Shown here one piece after another: positions 7,231 through 16,877 of a stretch of 64,000 nt of DNA; the stretch's first letter is position 1, and every line of letters starts with the position of its first letter. The notes beneath the pieces were generated by a model, which saw nothing but the letters and a program-made list of their open reading frames with translations, made no database searches and had not been told where the DNA came from. This DNA comes from an uncultured Clostridia bacterium (lineage in GTDB: Bacteria > Bacillota > Clostridia > Oscillospirales > Ruminococcaceae): the NCBI GenBank assembly GCA_947589215.1, contig CANQCL010000003.1:108427-172426 (forward strand), written 5' to 3'. Made by a program: the position numbers and the translations under genes.

Positions 7231-7443
7231 CTCTAGCCTCTAGCTTCTTGCTTCTTGCTTCTTGCCTCTGGTAGCAGAGCCACCGCCGGCTCTGCGGTCT
7301 TATATTTTACTTCTAGCCTCTAGCTTCTTGCTTCTTGATTCTAGCCTCTAATATCTAATTCTTATGTACTGACCCGCCGTTTTGAAATGATACACATTAA
7401 AATAAATTTCTAATAGGCGGCAGAGCCACCGGCGGTTCGCCGG
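7231..7443. repeat. TTCTTGC-type heptamer arrays with GC-rich hairpins
   Basis: Array 1 (7231-7272) is six units (CTCTAGC twice, TTCTTGC three times, CTCTGGT), followed by the hairpin GCAGAGCC (7274-7281) / GGCTCTGC (7288-7295). Array 2 (7311-7359) is seven units of the same kind. A further GC-rich stem lies at 7429-7443 (CCGGCG/CGCCGG, loop GTT), preceded by GGCAGAGCCA. The rest of 7138-7508 holds no gene that I can support. Confidence 0.75.
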
Positions 7444-7508
7444 ACATATTTATGCCCGTACTTTCATATACATAAATGAAAAACTGTATAGAAAGCGGGG
7501 CATTAATT

Positions 7509-8288
7509 ATGATTGTAAAAACATTTAAAGTAAGAAAAAAAGGGTTAGTTATATGCGGCGGTATACTTATTGCGCTTTTGGTGATACTTATTGTTTGCGG
7601 AATAGTGCATAAAGCTACGGCGAAAACTTATCCTATGAAAACAGAGAGCGAAAGACAGGCGTTTATGAGCGAAATGGGCTGGGAGGTCTCAGAGGAATAT
7701 ACAAGCTGTAAGGTAGTGTCGATACCTGAGGAGTTTAACGAAACATATGAAAGCTATAACGAGCTTCAAAAGGAGCAGGGCTTTAATCTTAAAAAGTTCA
7801 AAGGCGAAATGGTTGAAATTTATACATATGCGGTGTATAATTATCCCGGAAACTCCGATAATGTTGTTATTAATCTGATGGTGTTCGACGGCAATTTGAT
7901 AGGCGGAGATGTGTCCTGTAACGAGCTTGACGGATTTATGCAGGGACTTAAAAACCCCGATCCTGACGCTAAAGAGTCGTTAGATGAAAAGGAATCCGAA
8001 GAGGAGGAAATCGTTGAGGAGGAATCAAATAGCTCCGAGAGTTCTGCGGCTAAAGCTAAAAAAGATAAGGAAAACGCTAATAGTAGCAGTTCAGATGTGA
8101 ATTCTAAATCTGATAAAAAACAAGCTAAGAACGCCTTCGACAGCAGCGCGGATAACTCAGATTCGGATTTGGACGGCGAAACAGAAACGCAAACTGCAAA
8201 TGTAACAGATAACAGTGATTCGCAAGAAAGCAGTACCGAGCCATCTTCTGAAAATACTTCAGCAGAAAGCAGTTCTCAGCAGTGGTAA
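7509..8288 (+). CDS. Membrane-anchored DUF4830-like protein with Ser/Asp-rich tail
   Basis: A 259-aa protein from ATG at 7509; an in-frame ATG at 7476 is less well placed. The basic N-terminus is followed by one membrane segment (about residues 13-35, LVICGGILIALLVILIVCG). An extracellular domain of ~110 residues begins YPMKTESERQAFMSEMGWEV, which resembles the DUF4830 family. The C-terminal ~110 residues are low-complexity Glu/Ser/Asp (EESEEEEIVEEE, then serine-rich), probably an unstructured surface or wall-spanning tail. There is no sortase motif. The function is unknown; it is 31 nt upstream of rsuA but need not be related. Confidence 0.65.
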   Translation: MIVKTFKVRKKGLVICGGILIALLVILIVCGIVHKATAKTYPMKTESERQAFMSEMGWEVSEEYTSCKVVSIPEEFNETYESYNELQKEQGFNLKKFKGEMVEIYTYAVYNYPGNSDNVVINLMVFDGNLIGGDVSCNELDGFMQGLKNPDPDAKESLDEKESEEEEIVEEESNSSESSAAKAKKDKENANSSSSDVNSKSDKKQAKNAFDSSADNSDSDLDGETETQTANVTDNSDSQESSTEPSSENTSAESSSQQW

Positions 8289-8319
8289 ATTATTATTAGT
8301 TTAAATAAAGGAATTAAAA

Positions 8320-9039
8320 ATGGAATCGGAAATAATGCGTGTTGATAAGTATATTTCAAGTCAGTTGAACGGCGTGTCCCGTAAAGACGCTAAAGCCCTT
8401 TGCAGAAAAGGCGAGGTATTGGTGAACGGGATTGTTGTGAAAAACAGCGACGTAAAGATAATTGCCGGAAAGGATATTGTCACCGTTCAAGGCGAGAATG
8501 TAGATTATAAAAAGTATGTTTATATTATGTTGAATAAGCCTCAGGGGTACGTTTGCTCCACATGTGACGGAAAATCGCCGACTGTGATGGAGCTTGTTCC
8601 GCCTGAGCTTTTTCGTGAAGGATTGTTTCCCGCAGGCAGACTAGATAAGGATACTGAGGGGTTTGTGCTTCTTACCAACGACGGCGAGCTCGCACATAAA
8701 ATGCTATCGCCTAAAAGCCATATTGAGAAAAAGTATTATGTCGAGCTTCAAAAACCCGTTGAACAATTTTATATCAGTGAGTTCGAAAAAGGTATGGAAA
8801 TCGACGGCGGTGACGTTTGCCTTCCTGCAAGAATAGAATTTGTTCCCCAAAATGAATATGCTTGCTATGTCTATATCAGTGAGGGTATGTACCATCAGAT
8901 TAAAAGAATGTTTCAAAAATTGTCTAATAAGGTTGCTTTTTTGAAACGTGTTAAAATGGGAAATCTTGAAATTAACCCAAATCTTGGCATCGGAGAGTGT
9001 TTGGAACTTTTGCACAAAGATGTTGAAAAGATTTTGTAG
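8320..9039 (+). CDS. rsuA: 16S rRNA pseudouridine synthase, RsuA family
   Basis: A 239-aa RsuA/RluB-family enzyme. An N-terminal S4 RNA-binding domain (MRVDKYISSQL, KGEVLVNGIVV) is followed by the catalytic domain with the invariant motif AGRLDKDTEGFVLLTNDG, whose first Asp is the catalytic residue. The family motif GMYHQIKRMFQ lies near residue 190. It isomerises a uridine in small-subunit rRNA to pseudouridine. AAAGGA lies 7 nt upstream of ATG 8320; the second ATG at 8335 is an alternative start. Other RsuA-family paralogues cannot be strictly excluded. Confidence 0.88.
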   Translation: MESEIMRVDKYISSQLNGVSRKDAKALCRKGEVLVNGIVVKNSDVKIIAGKDIVTVQGENVDYKKYVYIMLNKPQGYVCSTCDGKSPTVMELVPPELFREGLFPAGRLDKDTEGFVLLTNDGELAHKMLSPKSHIEKKYYVELQKPVEQFYISEFEKGMEIDGGDVCLPARIEFVPQNEYACYVYISEGMYHQIKRMFQKLSNKVAFLKRVKMGNLEINPNLGIGECLELLHKDVEKIL

Positions 9040-9112
9040 AGCTTGGAAGTAAAATTATACAGATTTAGTAATTATAAATAATTTCTGTGTTTAAACTTTA
9101 GTGAAAAAACCG

Positions 9113-9142
9113 TTGAAATTACCCTTTTAAATTTGTTATCAT
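9113..9142 (+). promoter_or_regulatory. Promoter for the MsmX-type ATPase gene
   Basis: TTGAAA (9113-9118), an 18-bp spacer and TATCAT (9137-9142). The leader to ATG 9195 is about 45 nt and contains GGGAGGTC. Confidence 0.55.
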
Positions 9143-9194
9143 ATTATTAGGCAAATTTACTTTTTAAAATATATTAACGGGAGGTCATACATAA

Positions 9195-10337
9195 ATGGCA
9201 AGTGTATCACTAAAGGGAATTTATAAAAAGTATCCTGGTAATGTTGTGGCTGTTTCAGACTTCAACATCGAAATTAAAGATAAGGAGTTTATCATTCTCG
9301 TCGGTCCGTCAGGATGCGGAAAGTCAACAACTCTGAGAATGATCGCCGGTCTTGAGGAAATTAGCGACGGCGAACTCTATATCGGGGACAGATTGGTCAA
9401 CGATATCGCCCCTAAGGACAGAGATATCGCTATGGTTTTCCAAAACTACGCTCTCTATCCCCATATGACAGTTTTTGAGAATATGGCTTTCGGTCTGAAA
9501 CTCAGAAAGGTCCCTAAAGACCAAATCGCTAAAAAGGTAGAGGAAGCTGCTAAGATCCTCGATATCGCTCACCTGCTCGACAGAAAACCTAAGGCTTTGT
9601 CCGGCGGTCAGAGACAGCGTGTAGCTTTGGGTAGAGCTATCGTTCGTGAACCGCAGGTGTTCCTGCTGGATGAGCCGCTCTCAAACCTCGACGCTAAATT
9701 GAGAGCTCAAATGAGAACTGAAATTTCTAAACTTCATAAGAGATTGGGTACTACGTTTATCTACGTTACCCACGACCAGACTGAGGCTATGACTATGGCT
9801 GACAGAATCGTCGTTATGAAGGACGGCTTCATTCAACAGGTAGATACCCCGAATAACCTCTATCAGCACCCTGTTAATCAGTTCGTTGCCGGTTTTATCG
9901 GCTCGCCACAGATGAACTTTATAGATTCTAAATTGCTTAAAGTCGATGGAAAATATGTTATCGAGTTCGGTACGGAGGATACTAAGGAAACTAGAGGCGT
10001 TAAGTATACTGTAGAAGTTCCAGAAGCTAAGGCTGATGAGAAACTCCTTGAACCACTCGTAGGTAAGGAAGTAGTTTTGGGTATTCGCCCTGAGTGTATT
10101 CACGATGAGGAAATGTTCATTTCTTCCGCTAAAACCGGCGTTATCGATACTACCGTTGAAGTAGCTGAAATGATGGGCGCTGAAACCTATCTCTACCTCA
10201 ATTGCGTCGGTATCCAAATGACCGCTAGGGTTTCTCCAAGAAATAATGTTAGACCGCAGGATAAAATTAAGGTCGCTATCGACCCAAATAGAATACATAT
10301 CTTTGAAAAGGATTCAGAAAAAGCTGTTATTAATTAG
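9195..10337 (+). CDS. msmX: Multi-sugar ABC importer ATPase, MsmX/UgpC/MalK type
   Basis: A 380-aa cytoplasmic ATPase of the CUT1 carbohydrate importer class. Visible are Walker A (GPSGCGKST near residue 37), Q-loop ([10 protein letters not shown]), signature ([14 protein letters not shown]), Walker B ([16 protein letters not shown]), H-loop ([10 protein letters not shown]) and a C-terminal TOBE/OB regulatory domain of ~140 residues ([11 protein letters not shown]). It stands alone with its own promoter. In Bacillus and relatives, MsmX-type ATPases energise several sugar permeases that lack their own ATPase. The two MalFG-type permease pairs at 24726-33345 have no MalK, so this protein is a candidate partner (inference). 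Confidence 0.92.
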   Translation: MASVSLKGIYKKYPGNVVAVSDFNIEIKDKEFIILVGPSGCGKSTTLRMIAGLEEISDGELYIGDRLVNDIAPKDRDIAMVFQNYALYPHMTVFENMAFGLKLRKVPKDQIAKKVEEAAKILDIAHLLDRKPKALSGGQRQRVALGRAIVREPQVFLLDEPLSNLDAKLRAQMRTEISKLHKRLGTTFIYVTHDQTEAMTMADRIVVMKDGFIQQVDTPNNLYQHPVNQFVAGFIGSPQMNFIDSKLLKVDGKYVIEFGTEDTKETRGVKYTVEVPEAKADEKLLEPLVGKEVVLGIRPECIHDEEMFISSAKTGVIDTTVEVAEMMGAETYLYLNCVGIQMTARVSPRNNVRPQDKIKVAIDPNRIHIFEKDSEKAVIN

Positions 10338-10445
10338 ACTTTTTTTAGCTTTGTTTTAATCCCTTTCACCTTAAGTTCATTCTGCTCATGCTTTGAGTGT
10401 GTAAAAATAATTTTTTTGTAAAATTATTACCCCCGATTTACGGTC

Positions 10446-10516
10446 GTGATATCAGTAAATTTAACCGAATTTGTGGTTTTTATTTGCTTTTTTGATTATT
10501 TTGCACTGATATCACC
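10446..10516. repeat. Inverted repeat element 1 (GTGATATCAGT/ACTGATATCAC)
   Basis: An 11-bp perfect inverted repeat (10446-10456 and 10505-10515), each arm containing the palindrome TGATATCA. Inside lies GCTTTTTTGATTATT (10486-10500), followed by TTGCACTG; this block recurs with one mismatch at 10620-10642. Confidence 0.6.
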
Positions 10517-10551
10517 ACTTTTTTTTAAGAAATCTTGTAAAAAATTAGGTA

Positions 10552-10580
10552 TTGCTTTTTGTTTCGTTTGGTGTTATAAT
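10552..10580 (+). promoter_or_regulatory. Promoter P1 of the large secreted protein
   Basis: TTGCTT (10552-10557), 17-bp spacer, TATAAT (10575-10580). Confidence 0.6.
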
Positions 10581-10608
10581 ACTAAACACTCGTTGGGTAT
10601 GTTTTACA

Positions 10609-10652
10609 ACACCATGCTCGCTTTTTTGATTATTATGCACTGCTGATGGTGT
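10609..10652. repeat. Inverted repeat element 2, sharing its core with element 1
   Basis: ACACCAT (10609-10615) pairs with ATGGTGT (10646-10652). The loop carries GCTTTTTTGATTATT then ATGCACTG (10620-10642), 22 of 23 bases identical to element 1. It lies within the transcript expected from P1 and just upstream of P2. Confidence 0.55.
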
Positions 10653-10685
10653 AAATTTGATAAGAAAATTGTCAATATTTTAGTG

Positions 10686-10714
10686 TTGCAATCAAATTTG
10701 CGTTGTGGTATAAT
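10686..10714 (+). promoter_or_regulatory. Promoter P2 of the large secreted protein
   Basis: TTGCAA (10686-10691), 17-bp spacer, TATAAT (10709-10714); about 220 nt of leader follow before 10945. Confidence 0.65.
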
Positions 10715-10944
10715 AACCTCAATGAGTTTTCTACGAAAGCTATGCAGACATTCATTACTTACTATTTAGTCAGCTAAATAAAGCAATTCATACAATTGTA
10801 AAAAAAAGTTTAAATTTTTTTTATTTTTGTTATTGCCTTATGCTGTATACTTTATTTAGTTATAATTCTAAGTGATTTAGACACTTAGCATTATATAAAT
10901 TTATTTCAATCTTAAAAATTTTAAAAGAAAAGAGGTAAACAACA

Positions 10945-13900
10945 TTGAAAATGAAAAGAAAAGCTTTAAGTGTTTTAAGCTGCTTAGCACTTATTGCTAG
11001 CTCTTTGCCATCTACGGCGGTTTTCGTTTCAGCTGCGGAGACAACAACGACTAGTCCTGGCGATCCGCAGTATGTTACCATTAAAGAGGGCGAAAAAACA
11101 ACGTATAATGTTTTCGCTAATGGTACAGATATTGAGGTTGCTTTTGATGCAACGAAAGGAACAAATACTGTAACGTGGCTTGATGCTGAAGGAGCTAAAA
11201 ACAAAATACAGTCAGTTCCAACAAACGCAAATGTATTTGCAGGATGTCATGGCAGTGCTACACCAGTTGGCACAGCAGATAAGCCTGTAAAAATTACAAT
11301 TGACGGCGCACATTTGAATACTGTTTGCGGCGGTGGACTTCATGAGTCAATTGTTGAAAATGTAGAAATAACAGTTAAAGGCGAAGCACAGCTTAATTGG
11401 GTTTGCGGAGGCGGAGCAAATTGTCTTATTAAAGACAACGAAAATGCATGTCAAGACAAAGGTTGGAAAAACGATGCAGCTAATTCCGCAACTTTAGTTA
11501 AGAAGGCAGTAGTTAATATTGAAGCCGGTACAGTTGCAAATGCCGTTTATGGCGGCGGTGAAGGCTACAGCAAAACCGAAAATACAACCGTAAATATTAA
11601 GGGCGGTAAACTTAATTCTGTATGTGCCAGCGGTTCTAACGGTGCTACCGGTAATTCTGAGGTTAACATTGAAAGCGGTACTATTACATACGTTTACTCT
11701 GTAAACAGAGGTAATCTTACAAGCTCAGATATTACAGTTACAGGCGGTGAAATAACTAACCTTTATATAGGCGCAGCAAGCTATCCGAATATTACCGGTA
11801 CTGTTACAAAATCAAATGTAGATATCACAGGCGGTACTGTTAAAGAGTTACACGCAGGTAAATCAAACAATGAGACTTTGGATGTATCACAGGAGGGTTA
11901 CTCATTCTCAGCTAATCCAAGTTCTGTTGAAAAGTACAACGCAGACATTCAAGAGAAAAAGGATAAGGAAAACGCTTATTATTACTATGATGTATATCTA
12001 AATAATGATGAGAAGGATAATCTAGGAAATAGTGCTGCAAACAAATTAGATAAGATTGTAAATGTTGTTAAAGGCAGCAATCAAAAGGATTATCAGGTAG
12101 TATATGTAGTGGCAAATGGATATAAAGTTGAAGCAACAGATGTAGTAGAAGACGGTGCATGGAAAGCTACCAAAATCACTTGTGAAGACGGAAGCTATGT
12201 AAAAACAAACTACGACATTGTCAACTTGTTCGGCGGTAAGCATAATGATGATTCAACAACTGTTAATGGAGACATTACTTTGGACGGAACTACTCACGTT
12301 AAATATGTTTTCGGCGGCGGCTGGCATAAGTCAAGTACCGGCACTGCAAAGGTAACAATCAAGAACAACGCAGAAGTTTATAGAGTTCAAGGCGGAGCAT
12401 CAAGCTTCTTAAGTTATGATAACGCAAACTGCGGTGTTCAGGGTTGTGATGGTTGCAATTACGAAGCTAATAAGAATAAAGAATGTTGGAAGCCAAATGG
12501 TGATCCAACGACAGCTGACTATGCTGAGGCTAAAGCACGCGTTGAAAGCGCAGAGGTTATCATTGATGGTTGCAAAAACTCATACAGCGATCCAATCAGC
12601 GGCACAACTTTAAAGACTATTGTATACGGCGGCGGTGAAAGCTACGCTTACACAGGCTCAGCTACAGTTACAGTTAAATCAGGAACTGTTGAGACTGTTT
12701 ATGCCGCAGGTTCTAACGGTAATACAGCTACGGCTGAGGCAAACGTTGAAGGCGGAACAGTTAATAGTCTTGCATCTGCAAAGAGCGGAAAAGTTGGCGA
12801 AGTTACTGTAAACGTTAAGGACGGTGAAGTAAAAGAGTTAGTTGTCGGCGCTCATGCTAATGTACATGGTATGGCAAGTGTTGATTCTGCTAAAGTAACT
12901 GTATCAGGTGGTACGGTAACTAAAGTAATTGACGGTGACGTTGATCAAAATGGTGAAACTAAGAATACCGAGACTAATAAAGAAAAGTATGATATCGTTG
13001 CTGACGGCGGAACAATTACAGAGATAACTGGTTCTAGTGATAGTAGTGCAGCTGAATACGGTGAAGCAGGAAATATTGACTGCCACCATGATAAGTATGC
13101 TAAGCTTGAAGAGACAAAGGGAACTTCTGCAACTTGTCAGGCTGCCGGAACTTATGATTATTGGAAGTGCAGCAACTGCAAACGTTATATCATAGTTAAA
13201 GATGGCGAATATGAAGACGTTACTAACGAACAGGGCGACGGCGTTGTTGAAACAAAGATCGTTATGGAATCTGGTCCAACACACCACGTATACGACGGTG
13301 AGATAATAGTAACAGTTGACGCTAAGTGCTTAACTGATGGTATGAAGTCATACACAGTATGTACAGCATGCGGAAAGCAGAAAGCAATTGTTACAGATGA
13401 AAACGGCGAATACATTAAGGAAGTTGCTGCTGATAAGTCTAAATATCAGTACACAGACACAAAGGATGGCGTGGCTACTAAGATAACTGATGAAGATTTA
13501 GTTATTCCGAAATTAAATCACTCACCAAAGACAGTGCCTGCTATTGAATCAACTTGCACAAGTGAAGGTAGAACAGCTTGGGTTATGTGCGATAGAGATG
13601 GTTGCGGCGTAACTATTGTTGCACCAACTACAACACCTAAGAAAGACCACACTTATGGTCAAGAAATCGCAGAGAAAAAGGCTACATGTAAAGATCCTGG
13701 AACAAAGGCACACTATCAATGTTCAGTATGTAAGAATTTATTTGTTAAAGATGGTGATGTATATACTCAGGTTACAGAAGATCAATTAGTAATTCCTGTA
13801 ACAGAGGAGCATACATGGGGCGAATACACATCAAACAATGATGCAACATGTACAACACCTGGAACAAAGACAGCTGAATGTACAGTATGCGGTGCAAAAG

Positions 13901-14838
13901 ACACGAAAGAAGATACTGATAATCCTGCAAAGGGTCATAGTTACCTTGAGAATTTGAAGGAAGAAGTTCCAGCAACATGTACAGAAGACGGAATTAAAGC
14001 ACACTATGAGTGTACAGTTTGCGGAGCAAAATTCGTAGAGAAGATCACTGAGCAGGAAGCTCCTGCAGAACCTCTTAAGGAGTATATAGAAGTAACAGAA
14101 GAAAACTATGACGAGTTACTAAAGATTCCAGCATTAGGACACAATGAGGTTAAACTTGAAGCTGTAGCAGCAACATGTACAGCAACTGGTTTGACAGAAG
14201 GATTGAAGTGCGACAGATGCGGAGAAGTTCTTGTACCACAGACTGTAGTACCTACAATCCCGCACAAGAATGATCTTAAACTTGAAGCAGTAAAAGAAAC
14301 ATGTGAGACATGGGGCTTAACTGAAGGTGTTAAGTGCAGTGTATGCGGTACAATCACTACACCACAGACCTTGATTCCACCTCTGGGACACGACTATGAT
14401 GCAAACGGTGTTTGCAAGCGTGACGGAGCAACCAAGCCTGGTATTGCACAGCCAACACAGCCTACACAGCCACAAGCACCTACAACTGCAGGTCCTAAGG
14501 TATCAGTTAAGGTATTGAAGATCACACAGGCTAAGCTTACAAAGCTCAAGGTTAAGAGCAAGGCAAAGAACAAGATCAACGTAAGCTGGAAGAAGGTAGC
14601 AAACGCTAAGGGCTATCAGGTAGAAGTTTCAAAGAGCAGCAGCTTCAAGTCGGGAGCTAAGGTACTCACAAAGAGCACTAAGAATTTGAAACTCACAATC
14701 AAGAACAAGAAGCTCAAGAGCGGAAAGACCTACTATGTACGTGCAAGAGCGTACACAACATACAAGGCTGCTGATGGTTCTACAAAGAAGGCATACAGCA
14801 ACTGGAACTATGTATTAAGAAAGGTAAAAGTTAAGTAA
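10945..14838 (+). CDS. Large secreted repeat protein (beta-helix-like, eight CxxC modules, Fn3-like C-terminus)
   Basis: 1297 aa. AGAGGT lies 8 nt before TTG 10945, so TTG is preferred; ATG 10951 is the alternative. A signal peptide ends near residue 31 (VFVSAAE). Residues ~110-300 and ~430-650 are two copies of a glycine-rich region (VYGGGEGYSKT and VYGGGESYAYT mark equivalent points), suggesting right-handed beta-helix coils. Residues ~713-1160 hold eight modules of pattern TC-x3-G-x7to8-C-x2-C (for example ATCTTPGTKTAEC-TVC). A Pro/Thr/Gln linker (QPTQPTQPQAPTT) leads to a lysine-rich fibronectin-III-like domain (NKINVSWKKVANAKGYQVEVS). There is no LPXTG or SLH anchor. It is probably a surface or adhesive protein; the CxxC pairs could bind zinc or form disulfides. 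Confidence 0.8.
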   Translation: MKMKRKALSVLSCLALIASSLPSTAVFVSAAETTTTSPGDPQYVTIKEGEKTTYNVFANGTDIEVAFDATKGTNTVTWLDAEGAKNKIQSVPTNANVFAGCHGSATPVGTADKPVKITIDGAHLNTVCGGGLHESIVENVEITVKGEAQLNWVCGGGANCLIKDNENACQDKGWKNDAANSATLVKKAVVNIEAGTVANAVYGGGEGYSKTENTTVNIKGGKLNSVCASGSNGATGNSEVNIESGTITYVYSVNRGNLTSSDITVTGGEITNLYIGAASYPNITGTVTKSNVDITGGTVKELHAGKSNNETLDVSQEGYSFSANPSSVEKYNADIQEKKDKENAYYYYDVYLNNDEKDNLGNSAANKLDKIVNVVKGSNQKDYQVVYVVANGYKVEATDVVEDGAWKATKITCEDGSYVKTNYDIVNLFGGKHNDDSTTVNGDITLDGTTHVKYVFGGGWHKSSTGTAKVTIKNNAEVYRVQGGASSFLSYDNANCGVQGCDGCNYEANKNKECWKPNGDPTTADYAEAKARVESAEVIIDGCKNSYSDPISGTTLKTIVYGGGESYAYTGSATVTVKSGTVETVYAAGSNGNTATAEANVEGGTVNSLASAKSGKVGEVTVNVKDGEVKELVVGAHANVHGMASVDSAKVTVSGGTVTKVIDGDVDQNGETKNTETNKEKYDIVADGGTITEITGSSDSSAAEYGEAGNIDCHHDKYAKLEETKGTSATCQAAGTYDYWKCSNCKRYIIVKDGEYEDVTNEQGDGVVETKIVMESGPTHHVYDGEIIVTVDAKCLTDGMKSYTVCTACGKQKAIVTDENGEYIKEVAADKSKYQYTDTKDGVATKITDEDLVIPKLNHSPKTVPAIESTCTSEGRTAWVMCDRDGCGVTIVAPTTTPKKDHTYGQEIAEKKATCKDPGTKAHYQCSVCKNLFVKDGDVYTQVTEDQLVIPVTEEHTWGEYTSNNDATCTTPGTKTAECTVCGAKDTKEDTDNPAKGHSYLENLKEEVPATCTEDGIKAHYECTVCGAKFVEKITEQEAPAEPLKEYIEVTEENYDELLKIPALGHNEVKLEAVAATCTATGLTEGLKCDRCGEVLVPQTVVPTIPHKNDLKLEAVKETCETWGLTEGVKCSVCGTITTPQTLIPPLGHDYDANGVCKRDGATKPGIAQPTQPTQPQAPTTAGPKVSVKVLKITQAKLTKLKVKSKAKNKINVSWKKVANAKGYQVEVSKSSSFKSGAKVLTKSTKNLKLTIKNKKLKSGKTYYVRARAYTTYKAADGSTKKAYSNWNYVLRKVKVK

Positions 14839-14890
14839 TTCTTGAACTTTGATTAAGTATACAATTCAATAGATTGTTTACTTCAAAAAT

Positions 14891-14924
14891 GGAGACTAAG
14901 CTGATGAGGTTTAGTCTCCTTTTT
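14891..14924 (+). terminator. Terminator after the large secreted protein
   Basis: Stem GGAGACTAA (14891-14899) / TTAGTCTCC (14911-14919) followed by a T tract. Confidence 0.85.
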
Positions 14925-14954
14925 AATTGGGGGCAAGCAATGGTTGGGCAAACG

Positions 14955-14988
14955 AAAAAACCACTAGGGAGGAGCGTCTCCCTAGTGG
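14955..14988 (-). terminator. Terminator of rny
   Basis: On the minus strand, an 11-bp stem (CCACTAGGGAG at 14961-14971 with CTCCCTAGTGG at 14978-14988) is followed by six T residues (A tract 14955-14960 on plus). Confidence 0.88.
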
Positions 14989-15000
14989 TTAAATTATATA

Positions 15001-16566
15001 TTACTTAGCATATTCAACTGCTCTGCTTTCGCGAATCAAATGAACTTTAATTTGTCCCGGATAATCCAATTCGTCCTCGATTTTATTAACGATTTCGCGG
15101 GCGATAATGACCATTTTCTCGTCGTTGACCTTTTCGGGTTGAACCATAATTCTGACCTCGCGGCCTGCCTGAATGGCATATGATTTTTCGACACCTTCAT
15201 AAGATGAGCACAGTTCTTCGAGTTTTTCCAAACGTTTGATATAGTTCTCGTAGTTTTCGCTTCTTGCAGCGGGTCTAGCAGCTGAAATAGCGTCAGCGGC
15301 TTGCACAAGAGCGGCAACAACAGTTTTGGTTTCAACGTCACCGTGGTGGGCTTCAATAGCGTGAATAACATCTGAGTTTTCCCTGTATTTCTTACATACA
15401 TCCACGCCGATTTGAACGTGCGAACCTTCAATTTCATAGCTGAGGGCCTTACCGATATCATGCAGAAGACCTGCACGTCGTGCGAGGTTGGCGTCAACGC
15501 CAAGCTCAGACGCCATCATACCGGCGAGGTGAGAAACCTCAATAGAGTGATTTAGTACATTCTGACGGTAGCTTGTTCTGTAGTGGAGCCTACCTAGAAG
15601 CTTGATAAGCTCGTTATTAATGCCGTGAACGTTAGTTTCAAGAACAGCACGTTCACCTTCTTTTTTAATTTTATATTCGACATCACGTCTTGCCTTTTCG
15701 ACAGCTTCTTCAATTCTTGTCGGATGGATTCTTCCGTCCTGGATTAATTTTTCGAGTGCAATTCTTGCTATTTCTCTTCTAACCTGATCGAAGCAGGAAA
15801 GTGTAATAGCTTCGGGGGTATCGTCGATGATCAAGTCGACGCCGGTGAGGGTTTCAATAGTTCTAATATTCCGTCCCTCACGACCGATTATTCGGCCTTT
15901 CATCTCATCGTTAGGCAGCGGAACGACTGAAACAGCCGTTTCAGACACCTGTTCAGAAGAGCAGCGGGCGATTGCAAGCGAAATATACTGTCTTGCTTTA
16001 TCGTCGCATTCCTCTTTAATTTTTGCTTCATAGGCTTGAATTTTAACAGCCTTCTCGTGAATCAGCTCATTCTCAAGGCTTGACAAAAGGTGTTCTTTTG
16101 CCTGTTCCTTAGTGAATTCAGAAATTTTCTCGAGCATATCAAGTTGACTTCTTTTAATTCTGTCTGATTCAGCTAAAGTTTCCTCAGCTTTTTTAAGCTT
16201 TGATTGTAAAGTTTCTTCTTTTTTTTCAATGTTGTCTAGCTTTCTGTCCAACGTTTCCTCTTTTTGCTGAACACGCCGTTCTTGTCTGGATACATCATTG
16301 CGGCGGTCTTTAATTTCTTTTTCAGCTTCGGAACGATGTCTATGTATCTCTTCCTTAGCTTCTATTAAAGTTTCTTTTTTAATATTTTCAGCATTCTTTT
16401 TAGCTTCATTAACAATGCGTTCAGCCTCTTTTTCAGCAGAACCTATTTCCGCTTCAGCAGTACGCATTCGTGATTTTATACCTTGCTTAAATGCAATAAA
16501 TCCGCACACAAGAGCACCAATTAAAAAAGCACCGCAACACAATAGTATTACTAACCATGTGTTCAT
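15001..16566 (-). CDS. rny: Ribonuclease Y
   Basis: A 521-aa membrane-anchored endoribonuclease that initiates mRNA decay in Firmicutes. In order: one N-terminal membrane helix ([20 protein letters not shown]), a long charged coiled coil (~residues 30-200), a KH RNA-binding domain ([19 protein letters not shown] near 225), and an HD domain with catalytic LLHDIGKAL (near 366) and the second metal-binding stretch IEAHHGD. Length equals the family norm (~520). It is a single-gene unit with a strong promoter (16762-16790) and its own terminator. Confidence 0.97.
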   Translation of the reverse strand: MNTWLVILLCCGAFLIGALVCGFIAFKQGIKSRMRTAEAEIGSAEKEAERIVNEAKKNAENIKKETLIEAKEEIHRHRSEAEKEIKDRRNDVSRQERRVQQKEETLDRKLDNIEKKEETLQSKLKKAEETLAESDRIKRSQLDMLEKISEFTKEQAKEHLLSSLENELIHEKAVKIQAYEAKIKEECDDKARQYISLAIARCSSEQVSETAVSVVPLPNDEMKGRIIGREGRNIRTIETLTGVDLIIDDTPEAITLSCFDQVRREIARIALEKLIQDGRIHPTRIEEAVEKARRDVEYKIKKEGERAVLETNVHGINNELIKLLGRLHYRTSYRQNVLNHSIEVSHLAGMMASELGVDANLARRAGLLHDIGKALSYEIEGSHVQIGVDVCKKYRENSDVIHAIEAHHGDVETKTVVAALVQAADAISAARPAARSENYENYIKRLEKLEELCSSYEGVEKSYAIQAGREVRIMVQPEKVNDEKMVIIAREIVNKIEDELDYPGQIKVHLIRESRAVEYAK

Positions 16567-16761
16567 TTAATAGCTTCCTCCTTCTATAAGTAATATTACT
16601 TAGGAAGGTATGCCCTATTTGCTTATTCAATTTTAAGTGGTTTTATAGTAACATTTACCTTCAAAAGTAAAGTGTAATAAAATAATAATATCTATACGTC
16701 AATAAGGATTTTACTAATGAAAAAGACCTTTGTTGTATAAATACAAATAATATACACAAGT

Positions 16762-16790
16762 ATTATACTATTTTTTGTGTAATATGTCAA
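16762..16790 (-). promoter_or_regulatory. Promoter of rny
   Basis: Minus strand TTGACA (16790-16785), 17-bp spacer, TATAAT (16767-16762). Both hexamers match consensus exactly. The leader to 16566 is about 190 nt. Confidence 0.85.
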
Positions 16791-16877
16791 GCCATAAAAT
16801 TGATTAATTATTATTTAATTATTTCACAAAAGTATAGTATAATAATTTAGTACACATTAAAATAAGGGTAAAATGTA

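Larger units (their letters stand above)
10338..10944. other. 607-bp regulatory region upstream of the large secreted protein
   Basis: No gene is supported here. It holds two good promoters (10552-10580 and 10686-10714), two related hairpin/direct-repeat elements (10446-10516 and 10609-10652), and an AT-rich leader of about 220 nt after the second promoter. Confidence 0.6.

Noticed and set aside
6508..7359. CRISPR array
   Set aside because: The repeats have a 7-bp period with no unique spacers and no cas genes are nearby.
10446..10646. 66-aa open frame in the leader of the large secreted protein
   Set aside because: It lies across two promoters and inverted repeats, has no ribosome site, and its sequence reflects T-rich DNA.
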